Source: Gammaproteobacteria bacterium (GTDB lineage: Bacteria; Pseudomonadota; Gammaproteobacteria; Chromatiales; Chromatiaceae). From it: a DNA stretch of 33,472 bases. Numbering within the stretch: the stretch's first letter is position 1; each line of letters starts with the position of its first letter. The stretch spans positions 1-33,472 of the forward strand of contig JASJCU010000049.1 in assembly GCA_030065815.1 (NCBI GenBank). The letters run 5' to 3'. Below the pieces are notes generated by a model. That model was not told the DNA's origin, searched no databases, and was given only the letters and a program-made list of their open reading frames with translations. Positions 8,553-16,751 of the stretch are shown in pieces. Both the position numbers and the translations under genes were made by a program.

Positions 8553-9248
8553 TCACAGCAGCGCGAACGTGAGCGCCTCGCCGTCGAGCGCGATCTGCAC
8601 GCTGCGACCGAGGTAGCGGCTTTCGAGGTTTTCGTTTACCCGGTAGCGGCCGGCGATCGAGACCAGCTCGGCGCCGAGCTCGCGGCAGAAGATCCGCGCG
8701 TCGGCATTGCCTGCGAAGCCCGCCAGCGCGCGCCCGCGCATCGCGCCATAGCAATGGATGTGGCCCGCGGCCATGACCTCGGCCCCCGAACTGACGCCGG
8801 CAGTCAGTACCAGGTCGCCGTGCTCGGCGATGACGCGCTGGCCGGATCGCACCGGCTTGTCGACGACCCGCGTCGGCGGCGCCGCCTGTTCCGGTGCCGG
8901 TACCTTGCGCCCGGCCGGTAGTAGCGCCAGTTCGAGCGCGACGGCCTGCGCGCGCTGCGCCGCCGACGCCCCGCGGACGCCGACCGGGATCAGGCCGTGG
9001 CCGCGCAACATGCCGACGAGCATCGGAAATTCGTCGAGTTCGTCGCGGCTGGGCAGCGCCGACAGGTCAACCGCGACCGGTGCCTGCTCGAAGAACGACG
9101 GTGACCGCGCGATCTGCCGGGTCAGGAAGTCATCGAGTCCACTGAGATCGGTATCGCGCAGGACCAGCGTCGGCAGGTTGAATTGCCCGGCCTTCATCGC
9201 GAAGGCATCGGCCGCCGATGACGTGCTGCGTGCGGTTTGTTCGGACAT
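8553..9248 (-). CDS. minC: Septum site-determining protein MinC
   Basis: This 231-residue FtsZ-assembly inhibitor is positioned by MinD. Residues about 15-110 form the N-terminal domain that antagonises FtsZ polymers (FNLPTLVLRDTDLSGLDDFL...). A Pro/Ala-rich linker follows. The C-terminal right-handed beta-helix (residues about 130-231) shows the diagnostic GQRVIAEHGDLVLTAGVSSGAEVMAAGHIHCYGAMRGRALAG pattern used for dimerisation and MinD binding. Length is typical. It heads minCDE and has a possible promoter about 100 bp upstream. The two methionine-heptad proteins lie upstream on the same strand. Confidence 0.96.
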   Translation of the reverse strand: MSEQTARSTSSAADAFAMKAGQFNLPTLVLRDTDLSGLDDFLTRQIARSPSFFEQAPVAVDLSALPSRDELDEFPMLVGMLRGHGLIPVGVRGASAAQRAQAVALELALLPAGRKVPAPEQAAPPTRVVDKPVRSGQRVIAEHGDLVLTAGVSSGAEVMAAGHIHCYGAMRGRALAGFAGNADARIFCRELGAELVSIAGRYRVNENLESRYLGRSVQIALDGEALTFALL

Positions 9249-9345
9249 GCCCGTGTACTACTGCTCCGGCAGGTGCTGGCGCCCGGCCCGAAGCGTCGGA
9301 CATGCCTGCGGCCGCCGCGTCCCGGTCTGGGCGAAACATGCCGAG

Positions 9346-9375
9346 AGTCTATCCGAATTAAACGCCGGGTGTGAC
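9346..9375 (-). promoter_or_regulatory. Possible sigma-70 promoter of minCDE
   Basis: Read on the minus strand, GTCACA (9375-9370) and TAGACT (9351-9346) are separated by 18 bp. They match the -35 and -10 consensus at four positions each. The site lies in the least GC-rich part of the gap and would give a leader of about 90 nt. Confidence 0.35.
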
Positions 9376-9430
9376 GGGTGCTTCACAGAATCGGCGCCAG
9401 CCCGCGCCGGCGCGCCGGGCGGGCGCCGCG

Positions 9431-9973
9431 TCAGTTCGGCATCAGCGGGTTCATCGCCCCCATCGGCACGGCAATCTGGTGCACGTTAGCCCGCATCACG
9501 CCCATGCCGCCGGTGATCTGCTGCATCTGCTGCGCGATACCGCCCATGGCACCGGTCATCTGCTGCATGTCGTTGTCGACACGGACCATGTCGCTGCCGA
9601 TCGTCTGCATGTTGCCGTGCAATGTCGGCATCATCTCGCTGATCTCGCCCATGTGCCCGCTGATCGACCCCATCAGCTGGATGTGGTGGTCGAACTGCTG
9701 CACACGCTGGGCGATCTGGTCCATGTCGTAGTCCACGCGCGACAGGTTCTTGTACATCGAGTCCATGTTGTCGACGATGCCGTTCAGATCCTGGTAGAGC
9801 ACGGTCACGTAATAGACGTTTACGCAGGCCAGGATGACCAGCAGCAGCGAGATCACGAGGATGACCTTGTCGGTGATCTTGAAGTGGCGGTGACGCTCGT
9901 CGAGGTGCAGCTGGGTCTCGCGGCCGAGCCGCGCCATGACCTGGACGATCGGGCTGCGCGGATCGACGCTCAT
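9431..9973 (-). CDS. Membrane-anchored protein with methionine heptad repeats (shorter paralog)
   Basis: I do not recognise this 180-residue protein. It has a cytoplasmic N-terminal part of about 33 residues, one transmembrane helix (about 35-59, VILVISLLLVILACVNVYYV) and a long helical domain. From about residue 100 to the end the sequence falls into seven-residue units that nearly all begin with Met (MGSISGH, MGEISEM, MPTLHGN, MQTIGSD, MVRVDND...). Ile, Leu, Val or Met occupies the fourth position. That is an a/d coiled-coil heptad built on methionine. It ends in MGAMNPLMPN. The upstream gene encodes a related architecture 52 bp away. Both precede minC on the same strand, so co-expression with Min proteins is possible. 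Confidence 0.8.
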   Translation of the reverse strand: MSVDPRSPIVQVMARLGRETQLHLDERHRHFKITDKVILVISLLLVILACVNVYYVTVLYQDLNGIVDNMDSMYKNLSRVDYDMDQIAQRVQQFDHHIQLMGSISGHMGEISEMMPTLHGNMQTIGSDMVRVDNDMQQMTGAMGGIAQQMQQITGGMGVMRANVHQIAVPMGAMNPLMPN

Positions 9974-10025
9974 ACCGCCGCCCCGTCAGGGCCGGGCCCG
10001 GCGCGCGTTGTCCGCTCTGCCTGTG

Positions 10026-10607
10026 TCATGGGAACGGGAACATCCTGTTCAGGGTGCGTGCCGGCTTGGCCATGCGATGCATCTCGGCGCTCATCGCCTG
10101 TATCTCGAGGTTCATCGCGTTCATGGTCATGGCGATGCTCTCGACGTTCAGCCGCGTGCCGGTCATCTGCGTGCCAACGCTCTCGACGTTGATGCCGATA
10201 TCGCCGGTGATGGTGACGATGCCGGCCACTTCGGTCTTCATCAACGCCGTGGAGGCCTCGATATCGTGCAACCGCGCGACCTCGCCCTCCATCGAACCGA
10301 GGTGTTCGACGATCTCGTCCATGCGCAGCGACACCGCGGTGAAGTGCGTGTTCATGGCGCCGACGACGCTGGATATCCGGTTGATCTGCGAACTCAGCGT
10401 CAACAGCAGCACGAGTATCGAGAACGCGATCACCGACAGGATGATCAGGCCGGCGCGGATACTGTAGTTGAGGCGATCGCCGAGCTTGTTCTTGACGTCG
10501 ATCTGGCTGAGCACGATACCTTCGAACGAACTCAGCGCACGCAGGTACTGCTGTTGCAGGATCGCGTCGTCGCTGCTGGTGCGCATTTCGGGTCGTTGCT
10601 CTGCCAT
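10026..10607 (-). CDS. Membrane-anchored protein with methionine heptad repeats (longer paralog)
   Basis: This unrecognised 193-residue protein has an N-terminal soluble part of about 47 residues containing a helix (ILQQQYLRALSSFEGIVL). One transmembrane helix follows (about 50-72, RAGLIILSVIAFSILVLLLTL), then a predicted coiled coil. Heptads are clear near the C-terminus (IGINVES, VGTQMTG, TRLNVES, IAMTMNA, MNLEIQA, MSAEMHR), with Met or aliphatic residues in core positions, and it ends in NRMFPFP. The plan (short N-domain, single TM, Met-rich coiled coil, proline near the end) is shared with the next gene, suggesting duplication or partner subunits. It resembles MCP-like helical domains but lacks a signalling hairpin, so chemoreceptor function is not supported. 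Confidence 0.8.
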   Translation of the reverse strand: MAEQRPEMRTSSDDAILQQQYLRALSSFEGIVLSQIDVKNKLGDRLNYSIRAGLIILSVIAFSILVLLLTLSSQINRISSVVGAMNTHFTAVSLRMDEIVEHLGSMEGEVARLHDIEASTALMKTEVAGIVTITGDIGINVESVGTQMTGTRLNVESIAMTMNAMNLEIQAMSAEMHRMAKPARTLNRMFPFP

Positions 10608-10758
10608 ATCGTCGTCGCCAATGCCTGTGTCGTTGTTCTACCGGACGGCGGGCGCCAACGCGCCGTGCAGCTTGGCCTGCCCAATTCTGGCACATTCCGC
10701 GCGGCCGGGCTTTCACATTGTGCAATGGCGGGAACGACAGTCGCGGACGGGAGCGCGG

Positions 10759-12864
10759 TCAGTGCCCGGCGTGCGCGGCCTGCCGCAGCAGCTGGCTGGC
10801 CTCGCCGGCCGACACCGGGCGCGAGAACCAGAAGCCCTGCGCCTCGGGGCACTTGAGCGCGGCCAGCGTGTCGAGCTGGTCCTTGGATTCGACGCCCTCG
10901 GCTACGACGTTGATGTCGAGCATCTGGCCGAGCCCGACGATGGTCTTGATGATCGCGACGCTCTGCTCCTCTTGGCCGAGGTTCTGCACGAACGAGCGGT
11001 CGATCTTCAGCGTGTCGAGCGCACAGCGCTGCAGATACGACAACGACGAGTAACCGGTGCCGAAGTCGTCCATATGGATACGCACGCCGAAACGGCGGAT
11101 CTCGGCCAGCGTCGCCTCGGTCGCGGCCTCGTGGTCGAGGCAGTCGCGTTCGGTGAGTTCGAGCGACAGATCGCCGGGGGCGATGCCGCTGTCCAGGACG
11201 ATGTTCTTGAGGCGCTGCGCCGCGTGCTCGGCGCGGAACATCGATGCCGACACGTTGACACTGATACCGAGCGACGTGCCGTTCATGAACACCCGGCGCC
11301 ACTCGCGCGCCTGACGGCAGGCCTCCTCGAGGACCCACCAGCTGAGCGTGGCCAGCATGCCGGTGTCCTCGACCACCGACAGGAAGCTCTCCGGGGCGAG
11401 CAGGCCCTTCTTCGGATGCGCCCAGCGCAGCAGCGCCTCGAAGGCGACGATACGCTGATCCTCGATCGACACGATCGGCTGGTAGTAGACGACGAACTCA
11501 CCGCGCGCCACGGCACGCCGCAGGTCGGTCTCCATGTTCAGCCGCGAGATCGCCGCCTGGTGCATCGTGGTGTCGAAGATCACCGTGTTCTCGGTCTCGG
11601 AGCGCTTGGCGCGATACATCGCCAGATCGGCATCGCGCAGCAGTTCGTCGGGCGACTGGTACTGCCGGGTCGCCACGGCCACGCCGATGCTGGCGCTGGT
11701 GTACATGCCACGACCGGCGATCGAGAACTCCTGCTGGAACAGGTGATGGATGCGTTCGGCCACCTGCGCGGTGTCGGACTCGTCTTCCATGTCGCTGACT
11801 AGTACCGCGAACTCGTCGCCGCCCATCCGGGCAACGGTGTCGCCGGGGCGGATCACGCTGTGCAGGCGGCGCGCGATCGATACCAGCAGGCTGTCGCCGG
11901 CCGAGTGGCCGAGGCTGTCGTTGACGAATTTGAAGCGGTCGAGATCGAAATACAGCACCGCGAAACGCAGCTCGTTGTTGCGCTTGAAGCGGCGCAGGGC
12001 CTGCTGCAGGCGATCGATGAAGAGCACGCGGTTCGGCAGGCCGGTCAGCGGATCGTGCAACGCGCGGTGGATCAGCTGATTCTCGGTCTCTTTGCGCTTG
12101 GCAATGCTGCTTATCGATCCGGCCATGCGTGCGGCCCTGCCGTCGGCGCCGTTGATGATGACGCCGCGCGCATAGACCCAGATGTAATCACCGGACTCGT
12201 GGCGCAGGCGGAGTTCCTGCTCGAAATGCTTGCGCTCGCTGTCAGGGTGGGCGCGCAGCAGGCGCCGCAGTTCGCCGACATCCTCGGGATGCACGCGGTC
12301 GAACCAGTCCTGCAACCGGTGCACGCGGACATCGGCCGCCAGCCCCACGAGCTCGTTCCAGCGCGGCGAAAAATACGCCTCGTCGGTCGCGGCATCCCAG
12401 TCCCAGATACAGTCGTTGGCCCCGGCGACCGCCAGCGCGTAGCGCTCCTTGACCTTGAGCAGCGCCTGCTCGGAACGCTGGCGCTCGATGGCATAGAGGA
12501 TTGCCCGATGCAGCAGGGCCGCATTGACTTCGCGCTTGATCAGGTAGTCCTGGGCGCCGCCGCGCACGGCGCTGGCGGCCATGCTCTCCTCGTTGCAGTT
12601 GGTCAGGATGATCACCGGCACGCCGGCCGCCGCGCCGGCAACGTGCCGGAAGCCCTCGAGGCCCTTGGTGTCGGGCAGGTGCAGGTCGAGCAGGATGACG
12701 TCCGGACGGCGCCCGCCAGACAGCTCGGTCAGCGCGGCGCCGATGCTGCGCACATGACGGATGGCGTAGCTGTGGGTGTACTTTTTGGCCAGATAAAGAC
12801 GAACGATGTCCGCTTCCTGCGGGTTGTCTTCAACCAGTAGGACGTCGATGGTTTCGCCATTCAT
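10759..12864 (-). CDS. Response regulator with REC-PAS-GGDEF-EAL domains
   Basis: This is a 701-residue cyclic-di-GMP signalling protein. The receiver domain (residues 5-125) has acidic residues E12 and D13 and phosphoacceptor D60 in LLDLHLPD. A PAS domain with a PAC-like tail spans about 135-260. The GGDEF domain has an intact motif at 348-352 (MGGDEF), so diguanylate cyclase activity is possible. The EAL domain has E476-A-L, ELTERD, MDDFGTGYSSL, LKIDRSF and EGVE, all expected for a working phosphodiesterase. Which activity dominates cannot be told from sequence. Its gene starts 30 bp after the histidine kinase stop, so the kinase is the likely phosphodonor. No transmembrane segment is seen. 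Confidence 0.95.
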   Translation of the reverse strand: MNGETIDVLLVEDNPQEADIVRLYLAKKYTHSYAIRHVRSIGAALTELSGGRRPDVILLDLHLPDTKGLEGFRHVAGAAAGVPVIILTNCNEESMAASAVRGGAQDYLIKREVNAALLHRAILYAIERQRSEQALLKVKERYALAVAGANDCIWDWDAATDEAYFSPRWNELVGLAADVRVHRLQDWFDRVHPEDVGELRRLLRAHPDSERKHFEQELRLRHESGDYIWVYARGVIINGADGRAARMAGSISSIAKRKETENQLIHRALHDPLTGLPNRVLFIDRLQQALRRFKRNNELRFAVLYFDLDRFKFVNDSLGHSAGDSLLVSIARRLHSVIRPGDTVARMGGDEFAVLVSDMEDESDTAQVAERIHHLFQQEFSIAGRGMYTSASIGVAVATRQYQSPDELLRDADLAMYRAKRSETENTVIFDTTMHQAAISRLNMETDLRRAVARGEFVVYYQPIVSIEDQRIVAFEALLRWAHPKKGLLAPESFLSVVEDTGMLATLSWWVLEEACRQAREWRRVFMNGTSLGISVNVSASMFRAEHAAQRLKNIVLDSGIAPGDLSLELTERDCLDHEAATEATLAEIRRFGVRIHMDDFGTGYSSLSYLQRCALDTLKIDRSFVQNLGQEEQSVAIIKTIVGLGQMLDINVVAEGVESKDQLDTLAALKCPEAQGFWFSRPVSAGEASQLLRQAAHAGH

Positions 12865-12894
12865 GATTGACCGTGCTGTTTCACCCCGGTTCGA

Positions 12895-14043
12895 TTACCC
12901 ATGCGATTCCGTGCCGGCATCGTCGGCCTGTGGAATCGAGAAGATGAAAACGCTGCCACTCCCCAGAGAAGATCGTACCCAGATCTTGCCGCCGTGGTTT
13001 GTAATTATCCGCTTGCATATCGCAAGCCCCATGCCGGTACCAGGATAGTCCTCGCCCGGCGCCGCACGCTCAAACATACCAAAAATCCGCTTGGTATCCT
13101 CTTCCGCGATACCGATGCCGTTGTCCTTCAGGCCGATACGCCACTCGTTGCGGATACGCTGCGCCCGCACCGTGATGTGCAGTGGCCGTTCGCTGCGGAA
13201 CTTGATCGCGTTGCCGATCAGGTTCTGGAACACACGATGGAACTGGCGACGGTCGACAATCAGGGTCGGCAGATCGTGCTGCTTGCTGATCGTGCCGCCG
13301 ATTTCGTCGAGCGTCAGCTGGTACAGTGCGATCACCTCGTCGAGCAGCACGTTCAGGTCGACCGGGGTGCGCTCCGGCCGGGCGCTCTGCAAGCGCGAAT
13401 ACTCGAGCAGCTCGTCGAGCATCTCCTGGGTGCGATTCAGATTGAACTCCAGATGGTTCAGCACCTTGGAGCCGGAATCGCCCAACTCGCGTTCGAAATC
13501 CTCGTTCAGGATCGCCGCGTAGCGACGCGCCAGCTGCAGCGGGTCCTGCAGATCGTGTGACACGGCGTACACCAGTCTCTCCCGTTCCTCCTCGGTCTCG
13601 TCGCCGGCGTGCGCCGCCGAACGGCTGTCTGCCAGGCGCAGGCTGAAACTGCGGCTCTGCGCGGCCAGCGTCGACACCAGGCGGGCCAGGGCCAACAGGC
13701 CCGAGCTGTTGCGCGGATACACGGCCGCGAGCCCGTCGGCGAGCAGGCTACTGCACTGCTGCGCCGCGGCGTCCGACGACACCAGCAGCACCAGCAGGGC
13801 GTTCGGCCGGTGCTTCTTGCAGGCCTCGACGACGCTGCGCCAGTCCGACCACTCCTGCACATCGTCGACGACGATGACCTGGAACTGCATCTCCGAATAC
13901 ACCGCATCGAAGAAATGCTGGGCCTCGGAGGCGGTCGACAGGGTTACGTCGTCGCCTGTCCCGTTCTTGGCGAGTAACGTCTCGAGTACCGTCTCATCGG
14001 CCGCAGAGGCACTGACAAATAGGACGTTGGTATCGTTGTTCAC
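12895..14043 (-). CDS. Sensor histidine kinase with N-terminal receiver-like domain
   Basis: This cytoplasmic kinase is 382 residues from a GTG start. The first 125 residues look like a receiver fold (VLFVSAS..., VIVVDDVQEW) without the full acidic triad and lysine pattern, i.e. a pseudo-receiver. The dimerisation domain carries H163 in AVSHDLQDPLQ. The ATPase domain has the N box QNLIGNAIKF, G1 DNGIGI and G2 GTGMGLAICKRI. SHDLQDPL is typical of phytochrome-type and related kinases, but no chromophore domain is present. The frame extends to an ATG at 14187, but that extension is Cys/Arg-rich and poorly coding, so the GTG at 14043 is preferred. It pairs with the downstream REC-PAS-GGDEF-EAL gene. 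Confidence 0.9.
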   Translation of the reverse strand: MNNDTNVLFVSASAADETVLETLLAKNGTGDDVTLSTASEAQHFFDAVYSEMQFQVIVVDDVQEWSDWRSVVEACKKHRPNALLVLLVSSDAAAQQCSSLLADGLAAVYPRNSSGLLALARLVSTLAAQSRSFSLRLADSRSAAHAGDETEEERERLVYAVSHDLQDPLQLARRYAAILNEDFERELGDSGSKVLNHLEFNLNRTQEMLDELLEYSRLQSARPERTPVDLNVLLDEVIALYQLTLDEIGGTISKQHDLPTLIVDRRQFHRVFQNLIGNAIKFRSERPLHITVRAQRIRNEWRIGLKDNGIGIAEEDTKRIFGMFERAAPGEDYPGTGMGLAICKRIITNHGGKIWVRSSLGSGSVFIFSIPQADDAGTESHG

Positions 14044-14509
14044 GCGTTGTTGTTTTCGGCACTTATCGTTATCTTTTCTTGGGCCGCGGGCCGCGCCTTC
14101 TCGGGGCGCGGTTGGCACCTGACCCAGGCATGGGCGGCAGAGCCTGCACCGGACTCCGCACGGTTTCCGGCCAACAGCAACCGGCATGCCTCGCGGATCA
14201 TAGCCTTTTTGCAGGCCAATTGCCCACGGCCACTGGGGTCATTGTGTCAAAAATGCACTCACGGAAAACGGCGGATATCCGGCACAGGCGTTTCCTTGAC
14301 ACGCTCGCCGAACCGTTCGGAACGCACTTCGGCAAGGTTAAGGGCCGGCGTGCCTATCGCCCATTGCGGCGCGTCGCAGATCCGACGTCGTGCGCGGTTC
14401 CGACGCATTGGCCGGCGCGCCCTGTGCTTTTAACCCCTAAGCGCAGCGATGACGTGCACCGGTCCGCACCGCCGTCGGTCGGCAACGCAGCGCCGGCACG
14501 CGGCCGACA
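14044..14509. other. Divergent intergenic region between kinase and two-TM gene
   Basis: About 465 bp hold no convincing gene but contain the AT-richer DNA expected of promoters. On the minus strand there is a TATGAT hexamer near 14200 and a TTGACA near 14255, but they are not paired at a good distance. On the plus strand a TTGACA lies at about 14294 without a clear -10 partner. Open frames in both directions lack plausible protein character. Confidence 0.4.
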
Positions 14510-14872
14510 ATGTCGCTGAACGACCCGTTCGGCCGGGTCGCGCGACGCCAGGAGGCCGCGTACCTGGCGTTGCGCGAGCAGCTGCGGCAACAGGGCGTCG
14601 CGACCGAGCAGGCCGCACACGCGGCGCGCCGGCGCCTGCAACAGACCGGCCTGCGCGTCGCCGCGATCGTCATCGGCATCGCGCTGCTCGCCGCGATGCT
14701 GGCGCCAGGGCTGCGCGCCGTGATCGGCATACTCACGCTGCTGATCCTGGTGTGGCTGGCGAGCAGCTTCGTGCAGACGCGCGCCCATCTCAGCCGTTAC
14801 CAACGCGAACTGTCCGCCGCGCAGGCGGTCGCCGACAACCACAGGCAGAATGCCGAGGAGCAAGGACCATGA
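14510..14872 (+). CDS. Small two-TM membrane protein, unknown
   Basis: This 120-residue protein has a basic, helical N-terminal region (residues 1-48, ALREQLRQQG..ARRRLQQ). Two adjacent transmembrane helices follow (about 49-66 and 69-87, with a short APGLRA turn), then a charged C-terminal helix (SRYQRELSAAQAVADNH). I do not recognise a family. Its stop overlaps the start of the DsrE-like gene by four bases (ATGA), which supports translation and membership in a three-gene operon with the DsrE-like and ApbE genes. Confidence 0.75.
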   Translation: MSLNDPFGRVARRQEAAYLALREQLRQQGVATEQAAHAARRRLQQTGLRVAAIVIGIALLAAMLAPGLRAVIGILTLLILVWLASSFVQTRAHLSRYQRELSAAQAVADNHRQNAEEQGP

Positions 14873-15384
14873 CAGCCGATTGCACGACCCACGCCGTTTC
14901 CCGACTGCTCGCCGGCCTCGTGCTGGCGGCAGGAATCTTCTTCCTGGGCGGGACCGCCCAGAGCGCACGTGCCGACGACACCGTCAAGGTCGTCTACCAT
15001 GCCGATTTCGCCGACCCGCGCCGTTTCAGCGCGATGCTGACCAGCATCAACAACATGGTCACGCACTACCAGAACGAGCTGATCGACTACGACGTGCGGA
15101 TCGTGTTCGTCGCCCACGGCATCCGCTTCGTCACCGACGACAAACTGACCGGCACGCCGTTCGCCGAGGACGCGGCGATGGCCGAGCGCCGCTCCAACAA
15201 CGCCGGTCGGCTCGACGCACTGCGCAGCGTACAGGGCGTCAAGCTCGAGCTGTGTGACATCACGCGCGTGCAGGTCGGCCTCGATCCGGAAAAGCTCTAC
15301 GATGGTGTCGACAGCGTCCCGAGCGGCGTCGTGCAGATCGCCGCGCTGCAGGCCGAGGGATTTGCATACATCAAGATCGAGTGA
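14869..15384 (+). CDS. Secreted DsrE-family protein
   Basis: This 171-residue protein has a cleavable signal peptide (residues about 10-35, LLAGLVLAAGIFFLGGTAQSARA) and a DsrE/DsrF-like domain (COG1416 type). Family features visible are VKVVYHADFADPRRFSAMLTSINNM near the N-terminus, the single conserved cysteine C129 in KLELCDIT, and the C-terminal VPSGVVQIAALQAEGFAYIKI. DsrE relatives bind or transfer sulfane sulfur through such a cysteine. For exported members the substrate is not established. The start is set by the signal peptide and the ATGA overlap with the preceding gene. The adjacent ApbE lipoprotein gene probably starts inside its last codons. A role in periplasmic sulfur or redox chemistry is inferred. 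Confidence 0.87.
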   Translation: MTADCTTHAVSRLLAGLVLAAGIFFLGGTAQSARADDTVKVVYHADFADPRRFSAMLTSINNMVTHYQNELIDYDVRIVFVAHGIRFVTDDKLTGTPFAEDAAMAERRSNNAGRLDALRSVQGVKLELCDITRVQVGLDPEKLYDGVDSVPSGVVQIAALQAEGFAYIKIE

Positions 15385-16447
15385 CGCCGCCGGCCGCGGC
15401 GCAGCGGCGACGCCGAGCCGCGCACCGCGGGCGCGCTGCGCGACGCTGCTGTGCGCCGCCGGCCTGCTGGCCGGCTGCGCCGAACCGCCCGGCGACGTCG
15501 CCGAGCTCAGCGGACCGACCATGGGCACGCACTACAGCGTGGTCCTGGCACCGCCGCCGGACGCGGCCACGCGCGACTCGCTGGCGGCGCTGATCGCGCA
15601 GCGCCTCGAGCAGATCAACGGCGAGATGTCGACCTATCGCGAGGACTCGTCACTGAGCCGCTTCAACCGCTCGACGTCGACCGACTGGCAGGCGGTGCCG
15701 GCGGCGCTCAGCGATCTCGTGGCACGCGCCAACGCGATCAGCGCCCAGACCGAAGGCGCGTACGACATCACCGTCGGCCCGCTGGTCGAGCTGTGGGGCT
15801 TCGGTGCCAGCGGTCGTCGCGACACACCGCCGCCGGCGGCCCAGATCGCCGCGCGCCTGGCGGCCGTCGGTTTCGACAAGCTGGAGGTACGCACCCAGCC
15901 TCCGGCACTGCGCAAGCGGATACCCGGGCTGCAGGTCGACCTGTCGTCGATCGCCAAGGGCTGGGCCGTCGACGAGATCGCCGCGCTGCTCGACGCCCAC
16001 GACATCCGCGGCTACCTGGTCGAGATCGGCGGCGATCTCGTCGTCCGCGGCGACAAGGGCGGCGGGCGGCCGTGGCGGGTCGCCATCGAACGGCCGCTGG
16101 CCGACCGCCGTGCGGTGCAGCGTATCGTCGCGCTGCGCGACGTCGCGGTGGCGACGTCCGGTGATTACCGCAATTTCTTCGCCAGTGGCGGCCAGCACTA
16201 CACCCACACGATCGACCCACGCACCGGGCACAGCGTGCAGCACACGCTGGCCGCGGTGACGGTGTTCGCCGGGCGCGCCGCCGACGCCGACGCCTGGGCG
16301 ACCGCGCTGCTCGCGCTCGGCGACCGCGACGGCCCGGCGACCGCCGAACGCGCCGGCATCAGGGCCCTGTTCGTCGTCCGCGACGCCGGCGGCCTGCGCG
16401 AGATCCGCAGCAGCGCGCTGCAACGCGCCGGGCTGCTCGGCGACTGA
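15362..16447 (+). CDS. apbE: FAD:protein FMN transferase lipoprotein (ApbE family)
   Basis: ApbE attaches FMN covalently to a Thr/Ser of exported flavoprotein subunits (for example RnfG or NqrC) or binds FAD in the periplasm. Family motifs are PTMGTHYSV, EINGEMSTY-type EQINGEMSTYREDS, TEGAYDITVGPLVELWGFG, VDLSSIAKGWAVD, VEIGGDL, and SGDYRNFF followed by YTHTIDPRTG. A lipobox LLAGC places the lipidated cysteine at residue 39. No ATG or GTG fits ahead of the signal peptide. I chose a TTG at 15362, preceded by GAGG, which gives 361 residues and a 23-bp overlap with the DsrE-like gene. The true start remains uncertain. No obvious flavinylation target lies in the window. Confidence 0.92.
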   Translation: MHTSRSSDAAGRGAAATPSRAPRARCATLLCAAGLLAGCAEPPGDVAELSGPTMGTHYSVVLAPPPDAATRDSLAALIAQRLEQINGEMSTYREDSSLSRFNRSTSTDWQAVPAALSDLVARANAISAQTEGAYDITVGPLVELWGFGASGRRDTPPPAAQIAARLAAVGFDKLEVRTQPPALRKRIPGLQVDLSSIAKGWAVDEIAALLDAHDIRGYLVEIGGDLVVRGDKGGGRPWRVAIERPLADRRAVQRIVALRDVAVATSGDYRNFFASGGQHYTHTIDPRTGHSVQHTLAAVTVFAGRAADADAWATALLALGDRDGPATAERAGIRALFVVRDAGGLREIRSSALQRAGLLGD

Positions 16448-16477
16448 CCGGGCCGGCCGTCGGTTCGGTCGAACAAT

Positions 16478-16493
16478 TCAAACAATCGTTTGA
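16478..16493. promoter_or_regulatory. Palindromic operator, probably for the CerR-type TetR
   Basis: TCAAAC-AATC-GTTTGA is a perfect six-base inverted repeat with a four-base centre. This design (CAAAC-N4-GTTTG) is common for TetR-family repressors. It overlaps the -35 box of the promoter at 16490-16518, a position suited to autorepression of the tetR-efflux operon. Confidence 0.6.
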
Positions 16494-16518
16494 TTCAATC
16501 GCTCGACGGTGCTAGTGT
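16490..16518 (+). promoter_or_regulatory. Promoter of the tetR-efflux operon
   Basis: TTGATT (16490-16495) and TAGTGT (16513-16518) are separated by 17 bp. The -35 overlaps the palindrome. The -10 lies on the left edge of the MITE-like element, so the original -10, reconstructed by joining the flanks, would have been TAGGTT with a leader of only about 30-40 nt. Confidence 0.55.
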
Positions 16519-16541
16519 CCCGGTCGACAAACAACGTGTCA
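16512..16541 (+). repeat. Left terminal inverted repeat of the MITE-like element
   Basis: It begins CTAGTGTCC and contains ACAAACAACGT, both shared exactly with the reverse complement of the right end. Mismatches are at four scattered positions. Confidence 0.8.
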
Positions 16542-16751
16542 TGCAGCGCGGCCGCAACGGCTTGCGGCAAGGCACGCGATCGAGGGCTAGCTGAAGCCAG
16601 CGCGAGTGGGCGCGACACCGCAGTAAGCCATTGATGCCGCGGCCGAAGGACGCGCCGCCCGCGCGCCGCTGCGGTGTTGCGGCCGCTCCGAACAGATCGG
16701 CTGTTGGCGCGCGAACGCGCCTGGCGGCCGCGCGCCGGCGGCGCTCTGAAG

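Noticed and set aside
14044-14187. ATG start at 14187 for the histidine kinase
   Set aside because: The extra 48 residues are Cys/Arg-rich and unlike any domain; the receiver-like fold begins right after the GTG at 14043.
14207-14230. A sigma-54-like sequence upstream of the histidine kinase (GGGCA and CTGCA with correct spacing, minus strand)
   Set aside because: Several fixed positions differ from consensus and there is no supporting context, so I consider it chance.
16542-16751. Possible transposase remnant inside the MITE-like element
   Set aside because: No frame in the 210-bp interior shows transposase motifs or sensible coding character.
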